A stretch of 64,000 nucleotides of DNA. It comes from Ruminococcus sp. (GTDB taxonomy: Bacteria > Bacillota > Clostridia > Oscillospirales > Ruminococcaceae). The notes beneath the pieces are model-generated. The model was not told the origin of the DNA and did not search any database. It worked only from the letters and a program-made list of their open reading frames with translations. The DNA is taken from positions 1-64,000 of the forward strand of contig JAFZRF010000043.1 of NCBI GenBank assembly GCA_017620025.1. Reading direction: 5' to 3'. A program made the translations under genes and the position numbers. Positions 42,096-50,553 of the stretch are shown here, piece after piece (the first letter of the stretch is position 1; every line of letters begins with the position of its first letter).

Positions 42096-43055
42096 ATGAC
42101 AAAGGTAGATCTGATAACAGGGCTTCTCGGCTCCGGAAAGACAACGTTTCTTCTGAACTATGCAAGGTATCTGCTGGATAAAGGACTTCGCATCGCCGTT
42201 CTTGTGAACGATCTCGGTGCAGTAAATGTGGATATGCTTCTGCTGCAGGAGCTGAAAAGCGAGAACTGTCAGCTTGAAATGGTCTCGGGCGGCTGCGATC
42301 AGCATTGTCACAGGCGGCGTTTCCGTACTCAGCTCATCGCACTCGGTATGCAGCATTTCGACCGCATAATAATCGAACCCTCCGGAGTCTTTGATATGGA
42401 CGAGTTCTTCGACGTTATCCGTGACGAACCTCTTGACCGCTGGTTCGAGATAGGTAGCGTTCTCACTGTGATTGAATCAGGCTCTGATGAACTGACTGAT
42501 CAGATGGAATACCTGTTCGCTTCGGAGGCTGCCTGCTGCGGAAGACTGATACTGAGCAAGTATAAAGGTGATCCGTCAGAAGCAGAAGAAGCGGTCAGCA
42601 GGCTTAATACTGCACTTGAGAGCATAAGCTGCAAGCGCAGGTTCACAACGGCTGACATGACTGCAAAGGACTGGAAGGAACTTACAGAAGAAGATATGTC
42701 TTCCTTTATGAATTCCGGATACCGACTTGCTTCCTATGTGAAAAAGTATTCTCCTGATGATATACTGAGCGGAGTTCACTATTTTATGCGGCTTGAAATA
42801 CCTGAGAAAGATTTACGGGAGCTTACAGAAAGCATATTCTCAGATCCTGCCTGCGGAAGGGTATATCGTATAAAAGGCGCTGTTCCGGTGGGCGGAAACT
42901 GGCTGAAGATAAATGCAACTCCCGGCGAATATGAAACAGAGCCGGTAACAGACGGACAGGCAGTTCTTATCGTGATAGGCGATCAGGTAAGTACTGAGGC
43001 AGTAGACAAGCATATCAGAAGCTATAACAAGTCACCTGATTGCGTATTTATATAA
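42096..43055 (+). CDS. CobW/HypB/UreG family GTPase, divergent metal site
   Basis: A 319-residue protein with the G3E GTPase fold: Walker A GLLGSGKT at residues 9-16, VLVNDLGAVNVD, and IIEPSGVFD. Family members act as metallochaperones or metal-dependent GTPases, usually with a CxCC zinc motif after the SGGC stretch. Here the sequence is VSGGCDQHCHRRRF, so CxCC is missing, though Cys and His ligands remain close by. A C-terminal CobW-C-like domain (about 205-319) is present. ATG 42096 has GGGAGGAGG upstream; an in-frame ATG at 42042 lies inside the PBP gene and is rejected. The metal and partner are unknown. Confidence 0.82.
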   Translation: MTKVDLITGLLGSGKTTFLLNYARYLLDKGLRIAVLVNDLGAVNVDMLLLQELKSENCQLEMVSGGCDQHCHRRRFRTQLIALGMQHFDRIIIEPSGVFDMDEFFDVIRDEPLDRWFEIGSVLTVIESGSDELTDQMEYLFASEAACCGRLILSKYKGDPSEAEEAVSRLNTALESISCKRRFTTADMTAKDWKELTEEDMSSFMNSGYRLASYVKKYSPDDILSGVHYFMRLEIPEKDLRELTESIFSDPACGRVYRIKGAVPVGGNWLKINATPGEYETEPVTDGQAVLIVIGDQVSTEAVDKHIRSYNKSPDCVFI

Positions 43056-43065
43056 ATCAATATGA

Positions 43066-43097
43066 AGAGCATAAACAGAACGTTTGTGCTCTTTTTT
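43066..43097 (+). terminator. Rho-independent terminator after the CobW-like gene
   Basis: AGAGCATAAAC pairs with GTTTGTGCTCT (one G-U pair) around a short loop, followed by five T. Confidence 0.92.
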
Positions 43098-43129
43098 ATA
43101 AAAATACTGAAAAATCGCAGTTTCAGGGC

Positions 43130-43158
43130 TTGCATTTTCAAGCTGACTGTGATACAAT
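43130..43158 (+). promoter_or_regulatory. Promoter for parE
   Basis: TTGCAT (43130-43135), a 17-bp spacer and TACAAT (43153-43158). The leader is about 53 nt. Confidence 0.72.
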
Positions 43159-43189
43159 ATAAAAGAATGTTCGTTTTATTAATATACGA

Positions 43190-43221
43190 AAGGAGAGCCG
43201 CATCTGCGGCATGATGATATG
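43190..43221 (+). promoter_or_regulatory. parE translation start with hairpin between ribosome site and ATG
   Basis: AAGGAG (43190-43195) is followed at once by GCCGC (43197-43201), loop ATCT, GCGGC (43206-43210). The ATG at 43219 is 23 nt after the ribosome site; ATGs at 43211 and 43214 are out of frame. With the 14-nt hairpin looped out, the spacing becomes 9 nt, close to ideal. Confidence 0.65.
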
Positions 43222-45195
43222 GCAAGAAAAAAGGAATACGATAACGACAGTATATCCATGCTGAAGGGCGCCGACCGAGTAAGAAAACGCCCGGCTGTAA
43301 TATTCGGCTCAGACGGCCTTGACGGCTGTGAGCACTCTATCTTTGAGGTCATTTCAAACTCTATTGACGAGGCAAGAGAAGGATACGGCAACAAGATAAT
43401 CGTTACTCATTACCGCAACCATGATATTGAAGTTGAAGATTTCGGTCGTGGATGTCCCGTAGACTTCAACAACAATGAAAAGCGCTACAACTGGGAACTT
43501 GTTTACTGTGAGCTCTATGCCGGCGGCAAATACGACAGTTCCTCCGATTATGAGTATTCTCTCGGCCTTAATGGACTCGGTCTCTGTGCTACACAGTATT
43601 CTTCCGAGTTTATGAATGTAAAGGTCGTGCGTGACGGGTTCAGATATACTCTCAACTTTGAAAAGGGTAACAACGTTGGAGGTCTGAAGAAGGAACCCTG
43701 CAAGCGGCGTCAGACAGGTACAAAGACACGCTGGCGTCCGGATCTTGACGTATTTACAGATATCGCCGTATCCGATGAGTATTTCTGCGATATCCTCAAG
43801 CGTCAGGCTGTAGTAAACCCGGGGCTTCTCTTTGTATTCCGTTCCGAGAACGAAGCCGGAACCTTCAATGAGCAGGAATTCCTCTACGAGAACGGTATCA
43901 CAGAATACGTTCAGGAGCTTGCCGGAGAGGGAACACTAACCTCTATCCAGCACTGGACTGCAGAGAAAAAGGGACGTGACCGTGATGATAAGCCCGAGTA
44001 TAAGGTAAAGCTCGATGTAGCACTTGTATTCACCAATAAAGTCAAGCTGACAGAGTACTACCATAACTCCAGCTATCTTGAGCACGGCGGTTCGCCTGCA
44101 GAGGCTGTAAAGCGCGCATTCCAGGCACAGATAGACAGCTATATAAAATCAATAAACGGCTATCAGAAGAACGAGAGCAAGATCTCCTACAATGACGTTG
44201 AAGAATGCCTTGTACTTGTATCTTCATCCTTCTCGACTCAGACCTCATATGCAAACCAGACCAAGAAGGCAATAACAAACAAGTTCATCCGTGAAGCTAT
44301 GACGGAATTCCTCCGCCATCAGCTTGAGGTCTACTTCATAGAGAATCCGGACGAAGCGCAGAAGATAGCCGAGCAGGTTCTCATCAACAAGCGCAGCCGT
44401 GAGAACGCTGAAAGAGTGCGTCTCAACGTCAAGAAAAAGCTGACCGGTACAATCGACCTTGCGAACATGGTAGAGAAGTTCGTTGACTGCCGTACCAAGG
44501 ACGTAAGCCGCCGTGAGATTTATATAGTGGAGGGTGATTCAGCGCTCGGTTCTGTAAAGCTCGCACGTAATGCTGAGTTCCAGGCTGTTATCCCGGTACG
44601 CGGTAAGATACTCAACTGTCTCAAGGCTGATTATTCCAAGATCTTCAAGAGCGAGATCATCACCGATCTTATCAAGGTACTCGGCTGCGGAGTAGAGGTC
44701 AGCACGAAGGCAAATAAAGAGCTTTCCACCTTCAATATCAATAATTTCCGCTGGAGTAAAATAGTTATCTGTACCGATGCCGATGTTGACGGCTTCCAGA
44801 TCAGAACGCTTATACTTACTATGCTCTACCGCCTTACTCCGACTCTCATTGAGGAAGGATATGTCTACATCGCAGAGTCTCCTCTTTTTGAGATAAACAC
44901 CAAGGAGAAGACCTACTTTGCCTACACCGAGCAGGAAAAGCAGAGGATACTCGATATCATCGGCGACAAGAAGCATACCATACAGCGCTCGAAAGGTCTC
45001 GGTGAGAACGAACCGGACATGATGTCCCTGACTACAATGAATCCCGATACACGCCGTCTTATTAAGGTCACCGTTGAAGATATCACGGAATCCGCAGAGA
45101 TATTTGAGATGCTGCTCGGCGACGATCTGCAGGGCAGAAAGGACTATATATCCGAGTACGGCGCAGATTATCTTGAACTTGCAGATATCAGCTGA
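43219..45195 (+). CDS. parE: DNA topoisomerase IV subunit B (ParE/GyrB family)
   Basis: A 658-residue type IIA topoisomerase ATPase subunit. The GHKL ATP site shows VISNSIDEAREG (Mg-binding Asn), EVEDFGRGCPVD and LGLNGLGLCATQ; the transducer follows, and the TOPRIM domain has IVEGDSALGSV and TDADVDGFQIRTL. RSKGLGENEPDMM is the conserved C-terminal block. Several signature residues differ from GyrB, and the partner gene downstream is ParC-like, so topoisomerase IV is the likely assignment. Its N-terminus MARKKE is the same as that of the A subunit at 46499. Confidence 0.88.
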   Translation: MARKKEYDNDSISMLKGADRVRKRPAVIFGSDGLDGCEHSIFEVISNSIDEAREGYGNKIIVTHYRNHDIEVEDFGRGCPVDFNNNEKRYNWELVYCELYAGGKYDSSSDYEYSLGLNGLGLCATQYSSEFMNVKVVRDGFRYTLNFEKGNNVGGLKKEPCKRRQTGTKTRWRPDLDVFTDIAVSDEYFCDILKRQAVVNPGLLFVFRSENEAGTFNEQEFLYENGITEYVQELAGEGTLTSIQHWTAEKKGRDRDDKPEYKVKLDVALVFTNKVKLTEYYHNSSYLEHGGSPAEAVKRAFQAQIDSYIKSINGYQKNESKISYNDVEECLVLVSSSFSTQTSYANQTKKAITNKFIREAMTEFLRHQLEVYFIENPDEAQKIAEQVLINKRSRENAERVRLNVKKKLTGTIDLANMVEKFVDCRTKDVSRREIYIVEGDSALGSVKLARNAEFQAVIPVRGKILNCLKADYSKIFKSEIITDLIKVLGCGVEVSTKANKELSTFNINNFRWSKIVICTDADVDGFQIRTLILTMLYRLTPTLIEEGYVYIAESPLFEINTKEKTYFAYTEQEKQRILDIIGDKKHTIQRSKGLGENEPDMMSLTTMNPDTRRLIKVTVEDITESAEIFEMLLGDDLQGRKDYISEYGADYLELADIS

Positions 45196-45239
45196 TTCTG
45201 ATAAACAAAAATAAAATATTGAAAAACAATAAAAAGATA

Positions 45240-45268
45240 TTGACAAATAATATTTTCCGTGATATACT
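45240..45268 (+). promoter_or_regulatory. Consensus promoter between parE and the membrane gene
   Basis: TTGACA (45240-45245), a 17-bp spacer and TATACT (45263-45268), giving a leader of about 27 nt before the ATG at 45302, which is preceded by TAGGAGG. It would drive the membrane gene and parC independently of parE. Confidence 0.85.
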
Positions 45269-45301
45269 ATAGCCATAACCAAATTATAGGAGGTTCTGGC
45301 T

Positions 45302-46480
45302 ATGGAGTATATATTCAGTCTGTTTTTCTTTTTTTTATTTTTTATTTATCCGATCATACTTGGTATCAGGAACTGGTATTTCACCTTCAGATATCCAAAA
45401 CTTATGCCGGAAGAGAGGGCAAACAGCAAATATGACCAGAAATCTGCTCGTAATAATGACATCATTATCATATTTTGGGGACTGATCTGCACATTTATGT
45501 ATCTCGCTGCTTTAGATACGTTACACAATGTTAACCATAATGACTATGATACAGCAATTTGTGTGGGTGATTTACATACTTATCTTCACTCTCAATACAG
45601 TGTTACAGTTGTGGTAACTTTTATTCTGGGTGTTGTCGGTCTGCTGGTAATTTCATTTTTCTCACCGGAGAGTATACCGCCAATACCGCAGGCTCTTTGC
45701 TTTGCCTTTGCTGTCATTGCTGAGATTGTATTTCTGCTGTTCATCATACAGCTTATAAAGAACTGCTATACTTCAGTTTTACCTCTGCTGTACTATCTGT
45801 TCAACCTCGTTCTGATAACGGCAAGAGTCACAAGGCGGTATATTACCGAACGTCTTAGCTATGTAGATGAGCACGAAACGGTTTACATACATGAAAGTGC
45901 AAAGCCTATAGAAAGTGCTCTTCGCTCAGTCGCTTCACTAACCGGACTGCATTTTCTCATGATACTTCCGGCAGCTGTGATACTTGTTGCTCTTTTCATA
46001 CTTCTCGGCCAGGGTCCTGACGGTATCATCAAGGCATTCACCATGACTGCTGACTGGACATTCTCCACTCAGATACCGCCTCCGCCGGTAGAGTACGAAG
46101 GACATTACCTTTGCACGGTAGCAGCAGGAGGACACAAGAAGGTAGTAAAGCCTCTCCGTTTCGGCAAGCGCAGGGGAGCGGTCATAGTAGTGAACCGTCA
46201 GCTCCTTGCGTCAAATGCGTTTGAGGATATGATCATGGAGAGAGCACCGAAATTCCATAAGGCAGTAAGAGGATTCTACGACAAGTATGGTTATCCCGTT
46301 TCAAAGCATATTACCACAGAGAAACGCGCGGATATCGTTTATCTGATAATGAAGCCGCTTGAATGGCTTTTCATACTATGTTTATATACATTTGATACAC
46401 ATCCCGAAAACCGCATAGCAGTGCAGTATTCGGATTACAAAAAATCTGACATGGTTCAACAGGAAGGGCGAGCCATGTAA
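45302..46480 (+). CDS. Integral membrane protein of unknown function (DUF6688-like) between parE and parC
   Basis: A 392-residue protein with about five to six membrane helices in the first 265 residues (near 2-22, 52-70, 100-122, 127-152, 157-175 and 217-242). A soluble C-terminal domain (about 265-375) contains a compact pattern, YLCTVAAGGHKKVVKP, then VIVVNRQLLASNAFE, HKAVRGFYDKYGYPVSKHI and VYLIMKPLEWLF. I believe this resembles the DUF6688 family, but no function is established and the match is from memory. It has its own strong promoter and ends 18 nt before parC. Base composition is more AT-rich at the 5' end than its neighbours. Nothing in the sequence explains its position between topoisomerase subunits. 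Confidence 0.75.
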   Translation: MEYIFSLFFFFLFFIYPIILGIRNWYFTFRYPKLMPEERANSKYDQKSARNNDIIIIFWGLICTFMYLAALDTLHNVNHNDYDTAICVGDLHTYLHSQYSVTVVVTFILGVVGLLVISFFSPESIPPIPQALCFAFAVIAEIVFLLFIIQLIKNCYTSVLPLLYYLFNLVLITARVTRRYITERLSYVDEHETVYIHESAKPIESALRSVASLTGLHFLMILPAAVILVALFILLGQGPDGIIKAFTMTADWTFSTQIPPPPVEYEGHYLCTVAAGGHKKVVKPLRFGKRRGAVIVVNRQLLASNAFEDMIMERAPKFHKAVRGFYDKYGYPVSKHITTEKRADIVYLIMKPLEWLFILCLYTFDTHPENRIAVQYSDYKKSDMVQQEGRAM

Positions 46481-46498
46481 TATACACAGGAGGGTATA

Positions 46499-48739
46499 AT
46501 GGCAAGAAAGAAAGAGCCGGAAAAGAAAAAACCGGCATTCAAGCACGAAGCATATATAGAAGGCTCAGGCAGCGTTGTTGACCAGCAGATATCAGACGTA
46601 CTGAAAAGCAACTATATGCCATATGCTATGAGTGTTATCATATCAAGAGCCCTGCCCGAGATCGACGGCTTCAAGCCATCTCACCGAAAGCTTCTCTACA
46701 TGATGTACAAGAGGGGACTTCTCAGCCCTGACAAGGAGCGCTCGAAGTCCGCAAACGTAGTCGGTGAGACCATGAAGCTCAACCCTCACGGAGACCAGGC
46801 TATCTATGAGACGCTTGTTCGTCTTACAAGAGGCAATGAGGCTCTTCTTCACCCGTTTATCGACTCCAAGGGAAACTTCGGAAAGCAGTATTCGAGCCGT
46901 ATGCACTTTGCCGCCCCCCGATACACAGAGGTTAAGCTTGAAAAGATCTGCGGCGAGCTCTTCCGTGACATAGATAAGGAAACAGTTGATTTCGTTCCAA
47001 ACTACGACAACACAATGCAGGAGCCGACGCTCCTTCCTGCGACCTTCCCGACTGTTCTTGTAAACTCCAATACCGGTATCGCCGTATCAATGGCAAGCAA
47101 TGTATGCCCATTCAACCTTGAAGAGGTCTGCGAGACGACCATAGCCCTGATGAAGGATCCGGAGCACGATATCCTCAGCACGCTTAAGGGACCTGATTTT
47201 CCCGGCGGCGGATATATGCTCTATGACGAGGCAGAGCTCAACAAGATATACGAAACCGGCAGGGGAAGCATCAAGGTACGTTCAAAGTACAGCTATGACA
47301 AGTCTGCAAACTGCCTTGAGATAACACAGATACCCTATACTACAACTATTGAGGCTATCATCGACAAGATCGTAGAGCTTGTAAAGGCAGGTAAGATACG
47401 TGAGATAAGCTATATCCGTGATGAGACAGACCTGGACGGACTGAAGATAGCGATCGACCTGAAGCGTGGCACTGATCCCGATAAGCTCATGCAGAAACTC
47501 TATCGTCTGACTCCGCTACAGGACAGCTATCCCTGCAACTTCAACATCCTCATCGCCGGCACTCCGAAGGTTATGGGTGTCCGTGAGATACTTACCGAGT
47601 GGACAGCCTTCCGTGAGGAATGCGTACAGCGCCGCACCTATCACGATCTCCAGAAGAAAAAGGAAAAGCTCCACCTTCTCGAAGCTCTCTCAAAGATACT
47701 TCTTGATATCGACAAGGCGATAAAGATTATCCGTGAGACCGAAAACGAAGCCGATGTAGTACCAAACCTCATGATAGGCTTCGGCATTGACGAGATACAG
47801 GCAGAGTTTGTTGCAGAGATAAAGCTCCGCAATATCAACAAGCAGTACATCCTCCGCCGCATCGAAGAGGTCGATCAGCTCCGCAAGGACATTGCCGAGA
47901 TGGAGGAAATACTCCGTGACAAGAGGAAGATACGCAAGATAATCATCGGCGAACTCAAGGATGTTATCGCAAACTACGCACAGCCGAGAAGGACGCTGTT
48001 CTACTATAAGAATGACGAAGAGGAAGCAGTTGCCGAGGACGATACTCCCGATTATCCTGTTCATCTTTTTGTATCGTCAAGCGGCTACTTCAAGAAGATA
48101 ACTCCGCAGTCCCTGCGTATGAGCAGCGAACAGAAACTCAAGGAAGGCGATTATATCATGCAGTCCTTTGAGTCAAACAACCGCACAGAGCTCATATTCT
48201 TCTCAGACAAGGCTCAGGCATACAAGTCAAAGGCGAGCGCATTTGCTGATACAAAGGCAAGTGTTATGGGTGATTATATCCCCGCACAGCTCAGCTTTGA
48301 TGACGGCGAAGGGCTCAGCACCATGGTACCAACTACCGATTACAGCGGCTATATGCTCTTCTTCTTTGAGAACGGCAAATGCGCCAAGGTACCGATGAAG
48401 GCATATGAGACCAAGACCAACAGAAAGAAGCTCCAGAAGGCATATTCCGAGAAGTCTCCGCTCACCGCAGCACTCTTCATAAGCGATGACTGCGATATCC
48501 TTCTCCGCACTTCCGGCGGTCATGCACTTGTATTCAATACCGGAATGATACTTCCTAAGACTACAAGAGATTCACAGGGCGTACAGGTAATCAATCTGCG
48601 GAAGAACAATACTCTTACCTCAGCAGAACTCGTTTCTCCCGAGGATTCTGCCGGACTTGATAAATACCGTGCAAAGTCAGTTCCCGCAGCAGGAAAGCCT
48701 GCCAAGGAGCTCGGCGACAGCAATCAGCTGACTCTGTAA
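46499..48739 (+). CDS. parC: DNA topoisomerase IV subunit A (ParC/GyrA family)
   Basis: A 746-residue breakage-reunion subunit. The winged-helix core starts YAMSVIISRALPEIDGFKP, and the catalytic tyrosine lies in AAPRYTEVKL (about residue 142), with the supporting KSANVVGETM region before it. A long coiled-coil tower (about 385-480) and a C-terminal beta-pinwheel-like region (about 510-720) follow. The GyrA box is not evident, supporting ParC rather than GyrA. The A-A-P-R-Y-T variant replaces the more usual A-A-M-R-Y-T. A bidirectional terminator follows. Confidence 0.88.
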   Translation: MARKKEPEKKKPAFKHEAYIEGSGSVVDQQISDVLKSNYMPYAMSVIISRALPEIDGFKPSHRKLLYMMYKRGLLSPDKERSKSANVVGETMKLNPHGDQAIYETLVRLTRGNEALLHPFIDSKGNFGKQYSSRMHFAAPRYTEVKLEKICGELFRDIDKETVDFVPNYDNTMQEPTLLPATFPTVLVNSNTGIAVSMASNVCPFNLEEVCETTIALMKDPEHDILSTLKGPDFPGGGYMLYDEAELNKIYETGRGSIKVRSKYSYDKSANCLEITQIPYTTTIEAIIDKIVELVKAGKIREISYIRDETDLDGLKIAIDLKRGTDPDKLMQKLYRLTPLQDSYPCNFNILIAGTPKVMGVREILTEWTAFREECVQRRTYHDLQKKKEKLHLLEALSKILLDIDKAIKIIRETENEADVVPNLMIGFGIDEIQAEFVAEIKLRNINKQYILRRIEEVDQLRKDIAEMEEILRDKRKIRKIIIGELKDVIANYAQPRRTLFYYKNDEEEAVAEDDTPDYPVHLFVSSSGYFKKITPQSLRMSSEQKLKEGDYIMQSFESNNRTELIFFSDKAQAYKSKASAFADTKASVMGDYIPAQLSFDDGEGLSTMVPTTDYSGYMLFFFENGKCAKVPMKAYETKTNRKKLQKAYSEKSPLTAALFISDDCDILLRTSGGHALVFNTGMILPKTTRDSQGVQVINLRKNNTLTSAELVSPEDSAGLDKYRAKSVPAAGKPAKELGDSNQLTL

Positions 48740-48751
48740 TAAAAAAGAAAG

Positions 48752-48787
48752 CGGCTGTACAGTAAGCCTACTGTACAGCCGTGTTTT
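48752..48787. terminator. Bidirectional terminator between parC and the AraC gene
   Basis: CGGCTGTACAGTA (48752-48764) and TACTGTACAGCCG (48769-48781) form a perfect 13-bp stem. GTTTTT follows on the plus strand, and the A-run before it serves the convergent minus-strand gene. Confidence 0.93.
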
Positions 48788-48806
48788 TCCGCAAGTATAC
48801 TATCCG

Positions 48807-49670
48807 TTAATCACGCCATTTTTTCCTGTAGGCGAAACAGGTGAGGTTTTCAGCCTTTTTGAACTGCCTTGCAAAATAGCTCTGATCGTTGAATCCGCAA
48901 AGATGAGCGATCTCCTCGACAGATTTGTCTGAGAATCTCAGAAGCTGTTTTCCGTAATTGATGCGGGCGGTGATGATGTGTTGAAAGATAGTGTTGCCGT
49001 AGATCTTTTTGTATTCTCGAGTTAAGTAGAATTTGCTGATGTAGAAACGTGAGGAAAGCTGCTCAAGCGAGAGATCCTCGTTGAAATGCTCCTCGATGTA
49101 GCTGTTTACTGCTGCGAGCTTCTGTTTGAGAGCCGAGTCGTACTGTTCACCGGAAATATTGACAGTCAGTGCAAGAGTGAGAAGCTCAACGATCAGCTTG
49201 GAAGCTAAGATCTCTGAGTCGGGCGACTTCTTCTCGCTCACATTGATCAGCTCGTTCATAGCCGAGACGATCCTGTCGAAATAGACCGGGTGGAATACAT
49301 TCCTGTTCTGTGAAAGGAAGTATTCATAGTACTGTTCGGATGTCGCACCGTTGAAATTCGTCCACACAAGCTCCCACGGATCTGATTCAGAACTGCTGAA
49401 GGTGTGCGGTACACGGCAGTCGATGAAGAAGCAGTCTCCGGCACTGAGAGTATGATTGTCACCATCAACATTCAGAGTGCCGCTGCCGCTCACTACGGCT
49501 GCGATAAGGAACGATTCGATATCCTCACGGTGTGAAGCGCCGGCGTCTTCTGTTTTCAGTATGCCCGTTTCCTGAATGTAGAAGAAAGCTTTTTTGGCTG
49601 CCGGACTTGGCGTACGGATAATACGCTTCGAGAGCTTGCTGCGGAAGGAATCTTTCTCTTTCTTTTCCAT
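48807..49670 (-). CDS. AraC family transcriptional regulator
   Basis: A 287-residue regulator with an N-terminal cupin-like sensing domain (about 45-135: GSGTLNVDGDNHTLSAGDCFFIDCRVPH with its core cut here to GDCFFIDCRVPH) and a C-terminal double helix-turn-helix (about 185-287: LSLEQLSSRFYISKFYLTRE and VEEIAHLCGFNDQSYFARQF). Such proteins usually sense a sugar and control nearby catabolic genes, but no such gene is adjacent. It has its own promoter and AAGGGG site. The target and ligand are unknown; the sugar ABC operon 28 kb away is too distant to assign. Confidence 0.92.
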   Translation of the reverse strand: MEKKEKDSFRSKLSKRIIRTPSPAAKKAFFYIQETGILKTEDAGASHREDIESFLIAAVVSGSGTLNVDGDNHTLSAGDCFFIDCRVPHTFSSSESDPWELVWTNFNGATSEQYYEYFLSQNRNVFHPVYFDRIVSAMNELINVSEKKSPDSEILASKLIVELLTLALTVNISGEQYDSALKQKLAAVNSYIEEHFNEDLSLEQLSSRFYISKFYLTREYKKIYGNTIFQHIITARINYGKQLLRFSDKSVEEIAHLCGFNDQSYFARQFKKAENLTCFAYRKKWRD

Positions 49671-49716
49671 TGCGTTCAGCCCCTTTCACTTATGAAGAGA
49701 GTGTTCTCGTGATTTA

Positions 49717-49746
49717 ATTATATCATATACAAAGCGTTTTTGTCAA
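49717..49746 (-). promoter_or_regulatory. Promoter for the AraC regulator gene
   Basis: Minus strand: TTGACA (49746-49741), an 18-bp spacer and TATAAT (49722-49717), about 40 nt before the start codon at 49670. Confidence 0.85.
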
Positions 49747-49812
49747 TAGATTTTAGTGCATTATTGCTTTTTTAGTCACATTTCTGATTGAAACGTTCAA
49801 GTCTGCAAGAAA

Positions 49813-49844
49813 AACCGGAGACTTTTCTTGAAAAGCCTCCGGTT
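49813..49844 (-). terminator. Terminator after the beta-helix acyltransferase gene
   Basis: On the minus strand AACCGGAGGCTTTT pairs with AAAAGTCTCCGGTT (14 bp, one G-U) around CAAG, followed by TTCTT. The G-U pair is only possible on the minus-strand transcript, showing its direction. Confidence 0.9.
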
Positions 49845-49853
49845 TTTATAGCC

Positions 49854-50519
49854 TTAGTTCTTGGAAACTATGATTCCGCCTGTCTTGTAGATGCTGTTTG
49901 CGGGAACAACTCCTCTTACGCAGCTTGTAGGATAGATATTCGTTGATCTTCCGATAACAGTGCCGGGGTTGAGTACGCTGTTGCAGCCGACCTCAACATA
50001 GTCACCGAGGATAGCCCCCATCTTCTTGATGCCTGTCTCGATGCTCTCATCGCTGTCCTTTACAACGACATTGGTCTTGTCAGACTTTACGTTGGATGTA
50101 ATAGAGCCTGCACCCATATGTGACTTGTAGCCGAGGATGCTGTCGCCCACATAGTTGTAGTGAGGAGTCTGTACGTTATCAAAGAGAATAACGTTCTTAA
50201 GCTCGACAGAGTTTCCGACAACACAGTTCTCGCCGACAAGAGCGCTTCCTCTGATAAACGCACAATGCCTTACTTCGGTATTTGCACCGATGATGCATGG
50301 AGCGCCGAGATATGCAGTAGGGAAGATCTTTGCAGTTTTGTGTACCCATACATTTTCTGAGGGCTGATCGTATTCATCGGGGCTGAGAGTCTTTCCGAGG
50401 CTGATGATGAAGTCACTGATGCCTTTCAGAGCCTCCCAGGGGTAGGTAAAGCTTTTGAGGTAATCAGCGGCCTGAGTATGGGAAAGATCGAACAGCTCTG
50501 AGATAGTTGCATTTTCCAT
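49854..50519 (-). CDS. Left-handed beta-helix acyltransferase-like protein (GlmU C-terminal type)
   Basis: A 221-residue protein. After a helical N-terminus (about 1-60), residues 60-215 follow the hexapeptide repeat rhythm of left-handed beta-helix acetyltransferases (AYLGAPCIIGANTEVRH, SALVGENCVVGNSVEL, GDYVEVGCNSVLNPGTVIG). Block YVGDSILGYKSHMGAGSITSN closely resembles the GlmU acetyltransferase region with its conserved Asn. The GlmU uridylyltransferase half is missing, so it is a free-standing acyltransferase, probably for a nucleotide sugar or surface glycan. ATG 50519 has AAAGGAG at a good distance. It lies 34 nt after the SGNH hydrolase gene on the same strand. Confidence 0.85.
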   Translation of the reverse strand: MENATISELFDLSHTQAADYLKSFTYPWEALKGISDFIISLGKTLSPDEYDQPSENVWVHKTAKIFPTAYLGAPCIIGANTEVRHCAFIRGSALVGENCVVGNSVELKNVILFDNVQTPHYNYVGDSILGYKSHMGAGSITSNVKSDKTNVVVKDSDESIETGIKKMGAILGDYVEVGCNSVLNPGTVIGRSTNIYPTSCVRGVVPANSIYKTGGIIVSKN

Positions 50520-50553
50520 AATAGATTTCTCCTTTATAATAGCTGCGGAACGG

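Noticed and set aside
43211..43218. Start of parE at ATG 43211 or 43214
   Set aside because: Both are out of frame with the ParE protein.
46499..48739. DNA gyrase A (gyrA) as the identity of the A-subunit gene
   Set aside because: The C-terminal GyrA box is not evident and the length and partner fit topoisomerase IV better; gyrase elsewhere is expected, though this cannot be verified here.
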